A stretch of DNA of 64,000 nt from positions 124,001-188,000 of the forward strand of contig JACKBU010000002.1 in the NCBI GenBank assembly GCA_020634395.1, read 5' to 3'. The position numbers were made by a program, and so were the translations under genes. This DNA comes from Ardenticatenaceae bacterium (GTDB lineage: Bacteria > Chloroflexota > Anaerolineae > Promineifilales > Promineifilaceae). The notes below the pieces were generated by a model that had not been told where the DNA came from, did not search any database, and saw only the letters and a program-made list of their open reading frames with translations. Of this stretch, positions 25,405 to 36,397 are shown piece by piece (within the stretch, counting starts at the first letter, position 1; each line of letters opens with the position of its first letter).

Positions 25405-26232
25405 GTGGTGATGCAAATTTTGATTGCAACGGGTGGAGCGCCTCATTCCGATACGGCCGTGCGCCTGGGCGGTCGCCTGGCCGGGCAGATAGCTGCCACG
25501 GTAACGCTGCTGACGGTGGTAAAAAACGAGAACGACCGGGCGGCAGGGCAGGCCATCTTGCAAAGGGCGCAGAAGCTGCTGCCAGAGGAGGTAACGGCCG
25601 TTACCCTGCAAGTTCGCTGCGGCCATCCCGCCGAAGAAATAGCCGCCGCCGCCCAGGAAAACCCCTTCCACCTCGTGATCCTTGGGTCGCGCCCGGAACA
25701 TGATCTCGTCACGCGCCTCTTGGGATCGGTGGCCCGCCGCGTGCTCACCCACACCACCTGCCCCGTCCTGGTCGCCAAAGCCGAACCGGCAACCCTGCAC
25801 AACATCCTCATTTGCGAAAGCGGCCGTGAACCGACGTTGTTGGAACGCCTGACCACCCAACTGCCCGCCCTGCTGGGCTCGGAAACCCAGATGACCATTC
25901 TGCACGTCATGTCACAAATCATCGCTGCCCCGGGCGTGCCAGAATGGCAGTTGCACGCCAGCGCCGTCGAGCTCATGGCCGAACATACGCCAGAAGGCGA
26001 AATTTTGGAGCACGATGTGCTGCTGCTAACCGAGAATCAGGCCAGCCCCCAGACTAAGATCCGGCACGGCCTGGTCGTGGACGAAATTGTGGCGGAGGCG
26101 AACAGCGGCGCCTACGACCTGGTAGTCATTGGCGCCCACACCCATCTGGGCGCAGCCTGGGAACGCCTGCTGTTAGACGACGTCAGCCGGGCGGTTGTCA
26201 CCCAGGTGACAGGAGCCATTTTGGTGTTGTAG
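25405..26232 (+). CDS. Tandem universal stress protein (two UspA domains)
   Basis: A protein of 275 residues. Domain 1 (about 1-130) has QILIATGGAPHSDTAV, LVILGSRPEHDLVTRLLGSVA and CPVLVAK. Domain 2 (about 135-275) has NILICESGREPTLL and LVVIGAHTHLGAAWERLLLDD, where LLGS of the nucleotide loop is replaced by LLDD. Domain 1 could thus bind ATP while domain 2 looks degenerate. A GTG start at 25405 is chosen because GGAGG (25392-25396) is 8 nt upstream; an earlier ATG overlaps that site. It probably ends the operon, with a terminator at 26237-26264. Confidence 0.82.
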   Translation: MVMQILIATGGAPHSDTAVRLGGRLAGQIAATVTLLTVVKNENDRAAGQAILQRAQKLLPEEVTAVTLQVRCGHPAEEIAAAAQENPFHLVILGSRPEHDLVTRLLGSVARRVLTHTTCPVLVAKAEPATLHNILICESGREPTLLERLTTQLPALLGSETQMTILHVMSQIIAAPGVPEWQLHASAVELMAEHTPEGEILEHDVLLLTENQASPQTKIRHGLVVDEIVAEANSGAYDLVVIGAHTHLGAAWERLLLDDVSRAVVTQVTGAILVL

Positions 26233-26236
26233 CCTC

Positions 26237-26264
26237 CATCTGGCCCCACAGATGTCACTTTTTT
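26237..26264 (+). terminator. Short intrinsic terminator
   Basis: Six-bp stem CATCTG/CAGATG with a 6-nt loop (26237-26254), followed four bases later by TTTTTT (26259-26264), directly after the tandem Usp gene. The stem is short. Confidence 0.55.
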
Positions 26265-26390
26265 AGGGCAAAAAACAGAAGACCGTACTATAGACTTTTT
26301 TGTTGTCTTCTATTAAGGTAGACACATTCTGGAAACTTGACAGGCATCCAGTGAAATAGATGCCGGTTAATTCTTGGATGTTAGCTAGCG

Positions 26391-29587
<3,197 letters not shown>

Positions 29588-29591
<4 letters not shown>

Positions 29592-30682
29592 CCACCGAAA
29601 ATTCCCCTCGCATTCTCATCGTTGACGACGACTTAATCGTGCGCGAAACATTCTCCGAACTGCTTGCTCTGGAAGGTTACAAGGTAGCCACAGCCTGCGA
29701 TGGCCTGGAAGCCCTGACTACCGTGCCCCAATTCCTGCCGGATGTGATCCTGCTGGACGTGATGATGCCGGTGGTGGACGGGTACACCGTGTGCCGCCGC
29801 CTGAAAAACAGCGCCGAGTGGCAGCACATCCCCATCATATTGGTGACGGCGCTGGACGGCCGTTCCGACCTGATTCGCGGCCTGGATGCGGGGGCCGACG
29901 AGTTCCTCAGCAAGCCAATCGATCGCGGCGAACTGCGTGCTCGCCTGCGTACCATGCTGCGCATCAAGCGCCAGTACGACAGCCTGCAAGAAGATCTCAA
30001 AATGCGCGAAGATATGATCAACATGGCCGTCCACGACATTCGCTCGCCGCTGACGGCCGTGATGATGCACTGCGGCCTCCTTTCTCTCACCGGCAAAAAT
30101 CTGACCCCCAACCAGCAGCACTCCATCGAGGCGATTCGCTCGCAAACCCAACAAATCAACGCCTTCGCCAACGACTTGTTGGTGCTGGCCAAGAGCGAAA
30201 GCGGCCAGCTCACCCTCAAAAAGGTCGAAACCTTTATCGCTGAACTGATCGAGCGACTCCAGGAGCAGTATACACTGATGGCCGAGACCCTGGATGTGAC
30301 TTTGCAGACCGACATAGAACCGCAGCGGAAGCCGGTGGTTTTAGATCCCAGCCTCTTCACCCGCACCATCGACAATCTGCTTTCCAACGCGCTGAAGTTT
30401 TCTTCCGCCGGGGAAAAAGTCACCCTGCGCGTCAGATTTCCCAATGGTTCATCGGGCGGCCCGCAGCTGCGCGTCGAAGTCGCCGACGAAGGCCCCGGCG
30501 TGCCTCTCGCCTACCGCGAGTCCATTTTCGACAAATACAAAACGTTGGATGCCAAAAGAGAAGGGGTGTCACAAACCGGTCTAGGGCTGGCCTTCTGCAA
30601 GATGTGCATCGATGCGCACAAAGGCCGCATCTTTGTGACCGATAACCAGCCCAAGGGGTCTGTGTTTGTGGTCGAGATCTAG
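29588..30682 (+). CDS. REC-histidine kinase fusion
   Basis: A 364-residue protein with an N-terminal receiver domain (DDD at 13-15, Asp57 in ILLDVMMP, Lys in FLSKPID), then HisKA with MAVHDIRSPLTA (His149) and HATPase with NLLSNALKFS, DEGPGVP and TGLGLAFC. REC-first kinases are output-type hybrid proteins often found downstream of another kinase. Here it starts within the stop of the 1066-residue kinase, which may phosphorylate it. No DNA-binding output is encoded nearby. Its last four bases overlap the 3' end of the convergent miaA gene. Confidence 0.9.
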
Positions 30683-31614
30683 GCGATATTCAGCCAGCGC
30701 TGTACGTAGGCGAACACGGCCGTTTGCGCTCCTGCCTCGCCCAAATCAAACCAGGTAATCGCCGGGTCATCTTGCCGGAACCACGTTCCCTGCTGCCGGG
30801 CAAAACGGTGCGTTTCAAACTTGATGCGTTCCACCGCTTCATCCAGGTTCATTTCGCCGTCCAGGTAAGCGTTTAACTGCCGGTAACCCAGACCACTCAT
30901 GGCCGGTAAGGCACGGCCGTAGCCCGCCGCCCGCAGCCCCTGTACCTCCGCCAATAATCCTTCCACCAGCATGTCGTCCACGCGGGCGTCAATGCGCCGA
31001 TACAGCGCTGCCCGCTCGCGGATCAGCCCTATCTGGCAGATGTCATAAGGCGGCGAGATTTTACGCTGCAGCTGACTGATGGGCCGTCCCGTCATCAGTG
31101 TGACCTCCAGGGCGCGAATCACCCGGCGCACGTTGCGCGGATCAATCCGCGCCGCCGCTTCCGGGTCCAGGACCGCCAGCCAGCGGGCCAGTTCCGACTC
31201 GCCCACGGCCGTCAGTGCCTTTCGCAGGCGCGGCTGCGGCGCCACCCGGGGAATCCCCCACCCTTCCACCACAGCCTTGACGTACTGGCCCGTACCACCC
31301 ACCAAAATCGGCAGCCGGCCGCGCGCCAACACTTCGTCGATAACCCGGTATGCCGCCTGCTGGTACTCCCCCAGCGTCACTGTTTCGTCCGGGTCGCAGA
31401 TGTCGATGAGATGATGGGGAACGGCCGTACGCTCCGCCGCGCCTGGCTTGGCCGTGCCAATATCCATCCCGCGATAAAACAGCCGCGAGTCGGCGGAAAT
31501 AATTTCACCGTGCCACTGCCGCGCCAACTGTAGGGAGAGAGCAGTTTTGCCAACGGCCGTTGGCCCTACCAGCACCAGCAGTTTGCCTTTCTTACGCTCC
31601 AAATCGTTCCTCAA
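30679..31614 (-). CDS. miaA: tRNA dimethylallyltransferase
   Basis: A 311-residue enzyme that adds a dimethylallyl group to A37 of tRNAs reading UNN codons. The P-loop GPTAVGKT is at 17-24, followed by SADSRLFYRGMDIGTAKP, PHHLIDICDPDE, LVGGTGQYVKAVVEGW, NVRRVIRALEV and RQQGTWFRQD. The usual DSRQ(V/L)Y reads DSRLFY, a Q-to-L and V-to-F change next to the catalytic Asp. It heads the minus-strand group miaA-yraN downstream of the glycosyltransferase, though order on the strand is yraN first with a 30-bp gap. Confidence 0.93.
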   Translation of the reverse strand: MRNDLERKKGKLLVLVGPTAVGKTALSLQLARQWHGEIISADSRLFYRGMDIGTAKPGAAERTAVPHHLIDICDPDETVTLGEYQQAAYRVIDEVLARGRLPILVGGTGQYVKAVVEGWGIPRVAPQPRLRKALTAVGESELARWLAVLDPEAAARIDPRNVRRVIRALEVTLMTGRPISQLQRKISPPYDICQIGLIRERAALYRRIDARVDDMLVEGLLAEVQGLRAAGYGRALPAMSGLGYRQLNAYLDGEMNLDEAVERIKFETHRFARQQGTWFRQDDPAITWFDLGEAGAQTAVFAYVQRWLNIA

Positions 31615-31644
31615 TCAAGCGCGCAGCGGCCATCCATCTCCCTT

Positions 31645-32010
31645 TCACCACCCTAATACCGCATGAGGGATGTGCTCGCAGCGCAGCAGTTTGCCAGCTT
31701 TATCCAGTTCCACGGCTATCAGGTCAATCCGCCAATCCACGTCCAAGGCCTGCGTCAAAATGTATTCCTGGGCGACCGCCAGCAGCTTTTGCTGCTTGCG
31801 CGGCGTGAGGGCTTCTTCCGGCGCACCCATGTCGCGCCCGCGCCGGGTTTTTACTTCCACAAACACCCATTCCTCACCTGTTCGGGCCACCAGGTCTACT
31901 TCTCCGTGCTGGCAGCGCCAGTTACGCGTCACAATCTGGTAGCCCTTGGCTTCCAGGTGTGTGGCCGCTACAGACTCGCCCCACCGGCCTAAAGTCTGCC
32001 GTTCATTCAT
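31645..32010 (-). CDS. yraN: YraN/UPF0102 nuclease-fold protein
   Basis: A 121-residue protein with the family start RQTLGRWGESVAATHLEAKGY, the predicted nuclease core GEVDLVART...WVFVEVKTRRG and the tail RIDLIAVELDKAGK. The fold is restriction-endonuclease-like; the family role is linked to DNA recombination or uptake, not well defined. The start ATG at 32010 overlaps the end of the glycosyltransferase gene by 8 bp (ATGAATGA), indicating translational coupling. Confidence 0.9.
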   Translation of the reverse strand: MNERQTLGRWGESVAATHLEAKGYQIVTRNWRCQHGEVDLVARTGEEWVFVEVKTRRGRDMGAPEEALTPRKQQKLLAVAQEYILTQALDVDWRIDLIAVELDKAGKLLRCEHIPHAVLGW

Positions 32011-33154
32011 ACACAATTTCACCTTGCACAATCTGCTGTGCCAGACAGGCAATTTGCCGGGCCGCCTGCGGCCGTGCCAGTTCCAGACAGGCACGCCGCA
32101 TCGCGGCGCGGCGCGGCGCGTCTGCCAGCAGGCTGGCGATCTGGCCGGCCAGCCGGTCAATTTCCGGCGCTCCCACGACGGCACACCCTTCAGACATGAG
32201 CAGTTCGGCGTTGGCCTGTTCCTGTCCCGGACCAATGCCCACCAACAGCTGCGGCACGCCACAGTTCAACGCTTCGGCCACCGTCAGGCCGCCGGGTTTG
32301 GTTAGCAGCAGGTCGCTGGCGGCCATCCAATCCTCGATGTGCTGAACAAACGGCAGCAAAACGAGGCGACACGGCAGACCAGGAGCCAGCTGGCGCAGGG
32401 CAGCCAGGCTGTACTCATTGCGGCCGGTAATGACCACCAACTGCCACGCCATTGCCGGGCTGCTGCCGGCCCAGTGCTGGCACAACTCGCCCACAATGCG
32501 GGCAACCTGCGCATACGGTTCGGTGCGGTGGCCGCCGGTAATGGCCAGCAGCGTCGGCACGTGGTCCAGCCTCAATTTGCGGCGCAGGTTTTCCTGCGAG
32601 AGGCCAGACCTGGCGCAGTTTGCAGCCACAGGAATGCCCAGGGCGTAGATTTGCCGGGCCGGATAACCACGCCGCATCAGGCGGAGGCGGGAAGCGGCGG
32701 AAGCGACGACAAAGGCGTCGATTTTTTCCACCGGCCAGAGTCCGTTCATCATAAAATCGGTGGCGACGTTGAGCGTAGGTCGGGAACGGCCGTCTTTTTG
32801 CCATACAAGACTCAGAATCCGCGCCGGCAGGGCATGGGTACACAGGCAGAGCGCCGGTTGGCACGCCTCAACCAGATCACGCAGCATACCGACCATGTCG
32901 CTGATTTTCAGCACGTGGTCCACCGCCTCCAGGGCTTCATCGTCGGCCCAATAGCGATCATAAAACGAGGCGGCCAGTTTCAGCAGCCGGGCACTCACGT
33001 GATTGGCCAGATAGGGAAAGCGCGGCGACAAGACAGACAGCAAATCTCTGGTCTGGCACTGCCAGCCCAACTGCCAGGTTAAGGTTTCGGCTAAAACTTC
33101 GGCGGCACGCTGGTGGCCGGACCCAATCGAGACGTATAGGATCAGCGCATCCAC
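32003..33154 (-). CDS. MGDG-synthase-like glycolipid glycosyltransferase
   Basis: A 383-residue GT-B protein of the MurG/MGDG synthase type. The N-terminus has LYVSIGSGHQRAAEVLAETL, the acceptor-side motif of diacylglycerol glucosyl/galactosyltransferases, and the C-terminal half has LLAITGGHRTEPY and LLLTKPGGLTVAEALNCGVP for UDP-sugar binding. It probably makes membrane glycolipids at the cytoplasmic face. A GTG start at 33154 is chosen because upstream in-frame codons lie inside the CinA-like gene; the ribosome site is weak. It is followed by yraN with overlap. Confidence 0.85.
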   Translation of the reverse strand: MDALILYVSIGSGHQRAAEVLAETLTWQLGWQCQTRDLLSVLSPRFPYLANHVSARLLKLAASFYDRYWADDEALEAVDHVLKISDMVGMLRDLVEACQPALCLCTHALPARILSLVWQKDGRSRPTLNVATDFMMNGLWPVEKIDAFVVASAASRLRLMRRGYPARQIYALGIPVAANCARSGLSQENLRRKLRLDHVPTLLAITGGHRTEPYAQVARIVGELCQHWAGSSPAMAWQLVVITGRNEYSLAALRQLAPGLPCRLVLLPFVQHIEDWMAASDLLLTKPGGLTVAEALNCGVPQLLVGIGPGQEQANAELLMSEGCAVVGAPEIDRLAGQIASLLADAPRRAAMRRACLELARPQAARQIACLAQQIVQGEIVYE

Positions 33155-33185
33155 GGGGCAACAGTTTCCTTGATGATCATGGAGT

Positions 33186-34328
33186 TCAGGTTTCGGCTTG
33201 CAGGATGGGATGAACCAGAAGCCAGCGGTAAAGGTGCGCCAGGCCCAGGCTGCAGGCCCACTGGTTGATGTTGCCCGGATGCCCGCCAAAGGAGCGCTGC
33301 GTCACCGAAATGCCCTGCGCTGTAGCCAGGTATACGCTCAACTGCACACCGCCCGGCATGAGGTTATTATAAATGAGTAAGCCCAGGTGAACGGCCGTGC
33401 GCTGCATCAAGGTCTGCGCGGCAGTGCGGCACCAGCGGGTTATCGTCTCGTCGGCTCCCGGAGGGGCCAGCGCCAACATTTGGGCCAACTCGTTCTCCGT
33501 CGTTACCGGCAACGACACAACCGGTTCCGTCTCATTGTCCGGGATTAGCAGCTGCGACAAAGCCAGATCGGTATAACACTCGGCAATTGCCAGGCGGTAA
33601 CTGCCTCGCTTGAGCATCTGCAAAATAATGGCTTCCAGCCGATCCTGGTTTTGGCCAAAGACATGGTCGCCCAGACGGGCGATAATCTGGGCGCGCAAGT
33701 CGGCAATCTGCGCCTGAATTTCCTCGTCGGACGAAGCGGCCACGCGCAGTCGGAGGTTAGTTTGTCCGGCAAAGGAATCAAAGCCGATCTGTTGGTTGGG
33801 CTTCAGCGTCAAATCGGCTAACTGCTGGCGCAGGCTGCTTTCCATGATGCCAACGGTGCGCAAAATGAACAATTCCGATTTTAAATTGGCGTGCTCCTGC
33901 AAATAGGGTAAGACCTCGGTTTCCAGCAAATAGGCCATCTCGCGGCGGTCGCCGGGTAAACAAATGAGCAAGCCCGGCAGTCCTTCAAGAATAAACCCTG
34001 TTTCTCCAGCTTCCGCTCTGCCCAGAATGCGACTGCCGGCAAGCCTCCGGGTCTCCGGATCCAGCCAAAGGCCGGTAGCGGCGGCTACCGCCTGGCGAGT
34101 GTAATTCGGCGGCCCGAACTTGATGCCGCCGGTGGCCAGCACCACGTCGGCGCGGCCAAGGGCAATGCGCAGGGCGTCGGTGAGGTGCTCCAGGTCGTCT
34201 CCGACAGTCACCTTGTAGATTATTTCGATGCCTAATTCTTGCAGGCTTCGTGAGATGTAGGCCGTGTTTGTGTCCAGTACGTCACCCAACAGCAGCTGCG
34301 TACCGATACTGACAATTTCCGCTTTCAT
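33186..34328 (-). CDS. CinA-like protein with degenerate active-site motifs
   Basis: A 380-residue protein with the full CinA layout: molybdopterin-binding-like N-terminal domain (MKAEIVSIGTQLLLGDVLDT, DVVLATGG) and a C-terminal PncC-like nicotinamide-nucleotide amidase domain. Known CinA has TGGLGPTxDD(L/M)T and a C-terminal AES(C/L)TGG catalytic block. Here these read TGGIKFGPPNYTR and AECYTDLALS, so both catalytic signatures are altered. Recycling of NMN or ADP-ribose is therefore doubtful. It precedes the glycosyltransferase by 31 bp on the same strand. Confidence 0.8.
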   Translation of the reverse strand: MKAEIVSIGTQLLLGDVLDTNTAYISRSLQELGIEIIYKVTVGDDLEHLTDALRIALGRADVVLATGGIKFGPPNYTRQAVAAATGLWLDPETRRLAGSRILGRAEAGETGFILEGLPGLLICLPGDRREMAYLLETEVLPYLQEHANLKSELFILRTVGIMESSLRQQLADLTLKPNQQIGFDSFAGQTNLRLRVAASSDEEIQAQIADLRAQIIARLGDHVFGQNQDRLEAIILQMLKRGSYRLAIAECYTDLALSQLLIPDNETEPVVSLPVTTENELAQMLALAPPGADETITRWCRTAAQTLMQRTAVHLGLLIYNNLMPGGVQLSVYLATAQGISVTQRSFGGHPGNINQWACSLGLAHLYRWLLVHPILQAET

Positions 34329-34455
34329 GGCTCTTCCCGAGTTTCGTCGATTAAGGTATGTAGATCGGGCACAGGGATACTCTTTGGTAAACGGCCGTTG
34401 CCCCCGCCAAAATCCTCACGTCCGTCAGGCAGCCGTTCCGGTAACGGCCGTTCCC

Positions 34456-34977
34456 TTAGGACTCGCTCTTCTTCGATTGTGACAACATAAACTGCATCTG
34501 CCGGACGGTTAAGTCCGTATTGCGAATCTTAAAAGCCAGATCGGCGGCCAGATTGCGCATCAACTTGTAGCCCAACTCCGGGTACGTATCGCACAAAAGC
34601 ATCAAACGATGGCGGGCAACCTTTAGCAGATAGGTGTCGTTCTGGCTGACCCGCACCGTGGCCGACCGGGTTCCCTGGTCTACCAGGGCCACTTCGCCCG
34701 TCACCTGTCCCTGGCGCAGTTCGGCCAGCTTAACGGACTCCAACCCTGGCTGCAGTTCGCTGCCCACCACGTCCGGGCTGACCAGAATCTCCACACTGCC
34801 CCGGGCGATGATGTACAGGGCATTGCTGCTTTCGTACTCCTTCAGCAGCACGTCACCCTGTTGGTAGGTGCCCGGCTCGCAAATGGCAGCCACCAGTTCC
34901 AGTTGGGTAGCCGTGAAGTTATCAAATATGTCCGTTACGGCCAGTATGGCGCTTATGCTCGGTTGCATCGTTTCCAC
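34456..34977 (-). CDS. Cyclic nucleotide-binding domain protein
   Basis: A 173-residue protein that is a single cNMP-binding barrel with flanking helices: GDVLLKEYESSNALYIIARG, then the phosphate-binding cassette GEVALVDQGTRSATVRV with the Arg that contacts cyclic phosphate. There is no helix-turn-helix, so it is not a CRP-type regulator. It may sense cAMP or cGMP and act through a partner protein. No cyclase is nearby. It appears to be a separate transcription unit. Confidence 0.85.
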   Translation of the reverse strand: METMQPSISAILAVTDIFDNFTATQLELVAAICEPGTYQQGDVLLKEYESSNALYIIARGSVEILVSPDVVGSELQPGLESVKLAELRQGQVTGEVALVDQGTRSATVRVSQNDTYLLKVARHRLMLLCDTYPELGYKLMRNLAADLAFKIRNTDLTVRQMQFMLSQSKKSES

Positions 34978-35108
34978 TCCTCTTGACCCTCAGTCGCCCC
35001 ATAGGGATGTAGGGGGTCGCCTGCGTGGGCTAAATCTGGCGCCTCAATCGGTTAAAAGATTGTAGCATAAAGCCCAGATAGAAACCTATATACAGCCTAA
35101 TTTGCAGG

Positions 35109-35163
35109 AAAAAAAGACCCGAACGAGGGGGCTGCCCTGAGCAGCGTCCCATCGTCCGGGTCT
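35109..35163 (-). terminator. Intrinsic terminator of the transaldolase gene
   Basis: On the minus strand AGACCCGGACGA pairs with TCGTTCGGGTCT around an inner GCTGC/GCAGC hairpin (arms 35115-35120 and 35158-35163), followed by a run of seven T. It lies 27 bp after the transaldolase stop. Confidence 0.9.
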
Positions 35164-35189
35164 GGCGCTAAAACGGAAACGGCCGTTGC

Positions 35190-36287
35190 CTACAAGCTTT
35201 GTCGTTTGGCGGCAATCGTCTCCATCAGCTGTGTAAAAGAGCTGGCAAACGCCTCCACACCCTCGTCCTGCAGGTGTTCGGTAATCTGATCCAGATCGAT
35301 GTGCAGTTCGGCCAGACAATCCAGTACTGCCTGCGCCACGGGCACGTCGCTTTCCAGCGTATTGGCCACCGTACCACCCTGGCGGAACGCTTCCACGGTG
35401 TTAGGCGGCATGGTGGAGACCGTCTGCGGACCGATGAGTTCGTCCACGTACAGCGTGGGGGAATAGGCCGGGTTTTTAGTGCTGGTGGAGGCCCACAGCA
35501 GCCGCTGCACCGGCGCCCCGGCCGCGGCCAGATCGGCAAAGATGGGGCCGTGGAAGAGCTGTCTGAAGCGTTGGTAGACGATTTTGCTGTTGGCCACGGC
35601 CGTTTGGCCCAGCAAACCGGGGGCGTCCGATTCGTCCAGTTTTTCCAATTCAGCATCGACGGCCGTGTCGACCCGGCTCACAAAAAAGGAAGCCACCGAG
35701 GCCACCCGGCGCGGATCGCCGCCCGCGGCCGTCAAGTCGCGCAGGCCGTCGATGTAGGCCTGGGCAACCGCTTCATAATGGGCCATGCTGAACATCAGCG
35801 TCACGTTGACGTTGATGCCTTCACCGATCAACTGGCGAATGGCCGGGATGCCCTGCGGCGTGGCCGGCACTTTGATCATCAGGTTGGGGCGGTTGACGGC
35901 CGTAAACAACCGCCGCGCTTCGGCCACCGTGCCCTCCGTATTGCGGGCCAGATAGGGCGAGACTTCCAGGCTAACGTAGCCATCACCGCGTTCCGAGGCG
36001 ACGTACAGTTCGGCGAACAAGTCGCAGGCGGCCTGAATGTCGGCAATAGCCAGAGCTTCGTAAACGGCCGTGTCGTCGGCGCCGGCGGCAATCAGCTCTT
36101 TCATCTGCGCGTCGTAATCATCGCTGCCGCCAATCGCTTTTTCGAAGATGGAAGGATTGGAAGTCATGCCGCGCAGCCCATCCTCGGCAATCAGGCGCTG
36201 CAAGGTGCCATCTTGCAGCAGTTTGCGCCGGATGTTGTCGTACCAAAAGCTTTGGCCAAAGTGGTGTAGCTCTACCAATGGATTCAT
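35190..36287 (-). CDS. tal: Transaldolase
   Basis: A 365-residue TIM-barrel enzyme of the long Tal subfamily, transferring dihydroxyacetone from sedoheptulose 7-phosphate or fructose 6-phosphate to glyceraldehyde 3-phosphate or erythrose 4-phosphate in the pentose phosphate pathway. Signatures are GLRGMTSNPSIFEKAI near the N-terminus, LMIKVPATPQG with the Schiff-base Lys139, GINVNVTLMFS, SFFVSRVD and RLLWASTSTKNP. The gene is a monocistronic unit with its own strong terminator. Confidence 0.94.
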   Translation of the reverse strand: MNPLVELHHFGQSFWYDNIRRKLLQDGTLQRLIAEDGLRGMTSNPSIFEKAIGGSDDYDAQMKELIAAGADDTAVYEALAIADIQAACDLFAELYVASERGDGYVSLEVSPYLARNTEGTVAEARRLFTAVNRPNLMIKVPATPQGIPAIRQLIGEGINVNVTLMFSMAHYEAVAQAYIDGLRDLTAAGGDPRRVASVASFFVSRVDTAVDAELEKLDESDAPGLLGQTAVANSKIVYQRFRQLFHGPIFADLAAAGAPVQRLLWASTSTKNPAYSPTLYVDELIGPQTVSTMPPNTVEAFRQGGTVANTLESDVPVAQAVLDCLAELHIDLDQITEHLQDEGVEAFASSFTQLMETIAAKRQSL

Positions 36288-36362
36288 CGATTTTGTTCTC
36301 CTTTTGTAACTCTCACCGCTGATTGGAGATTAGAGATTGCCCATGAGAATGCAGCAATCTTC

Positions 36363-36397
36363 AATCTCCAGTCTCCAGTCTCCAGTCTCCAATCTCT
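36363..36397. repeat. Five 7-bp tandem repeats at the end of the membrane glycosyltransferase gene
   Basis: Units AATCTCC, AGTCTCC x3 and AATCTCT run head to tail and include the first two bases of the gene's stop codon complement. A partner sequence (TTGGAGATTAGAGATTG, 36325-36341) can pair with the array, giving a large hairpin. Confidence 0.8.

Noticed and set aside
35199..36269. 356-codon plus-strand frame
   Set aside because: Antisense to transaldolase; no conserved motif.
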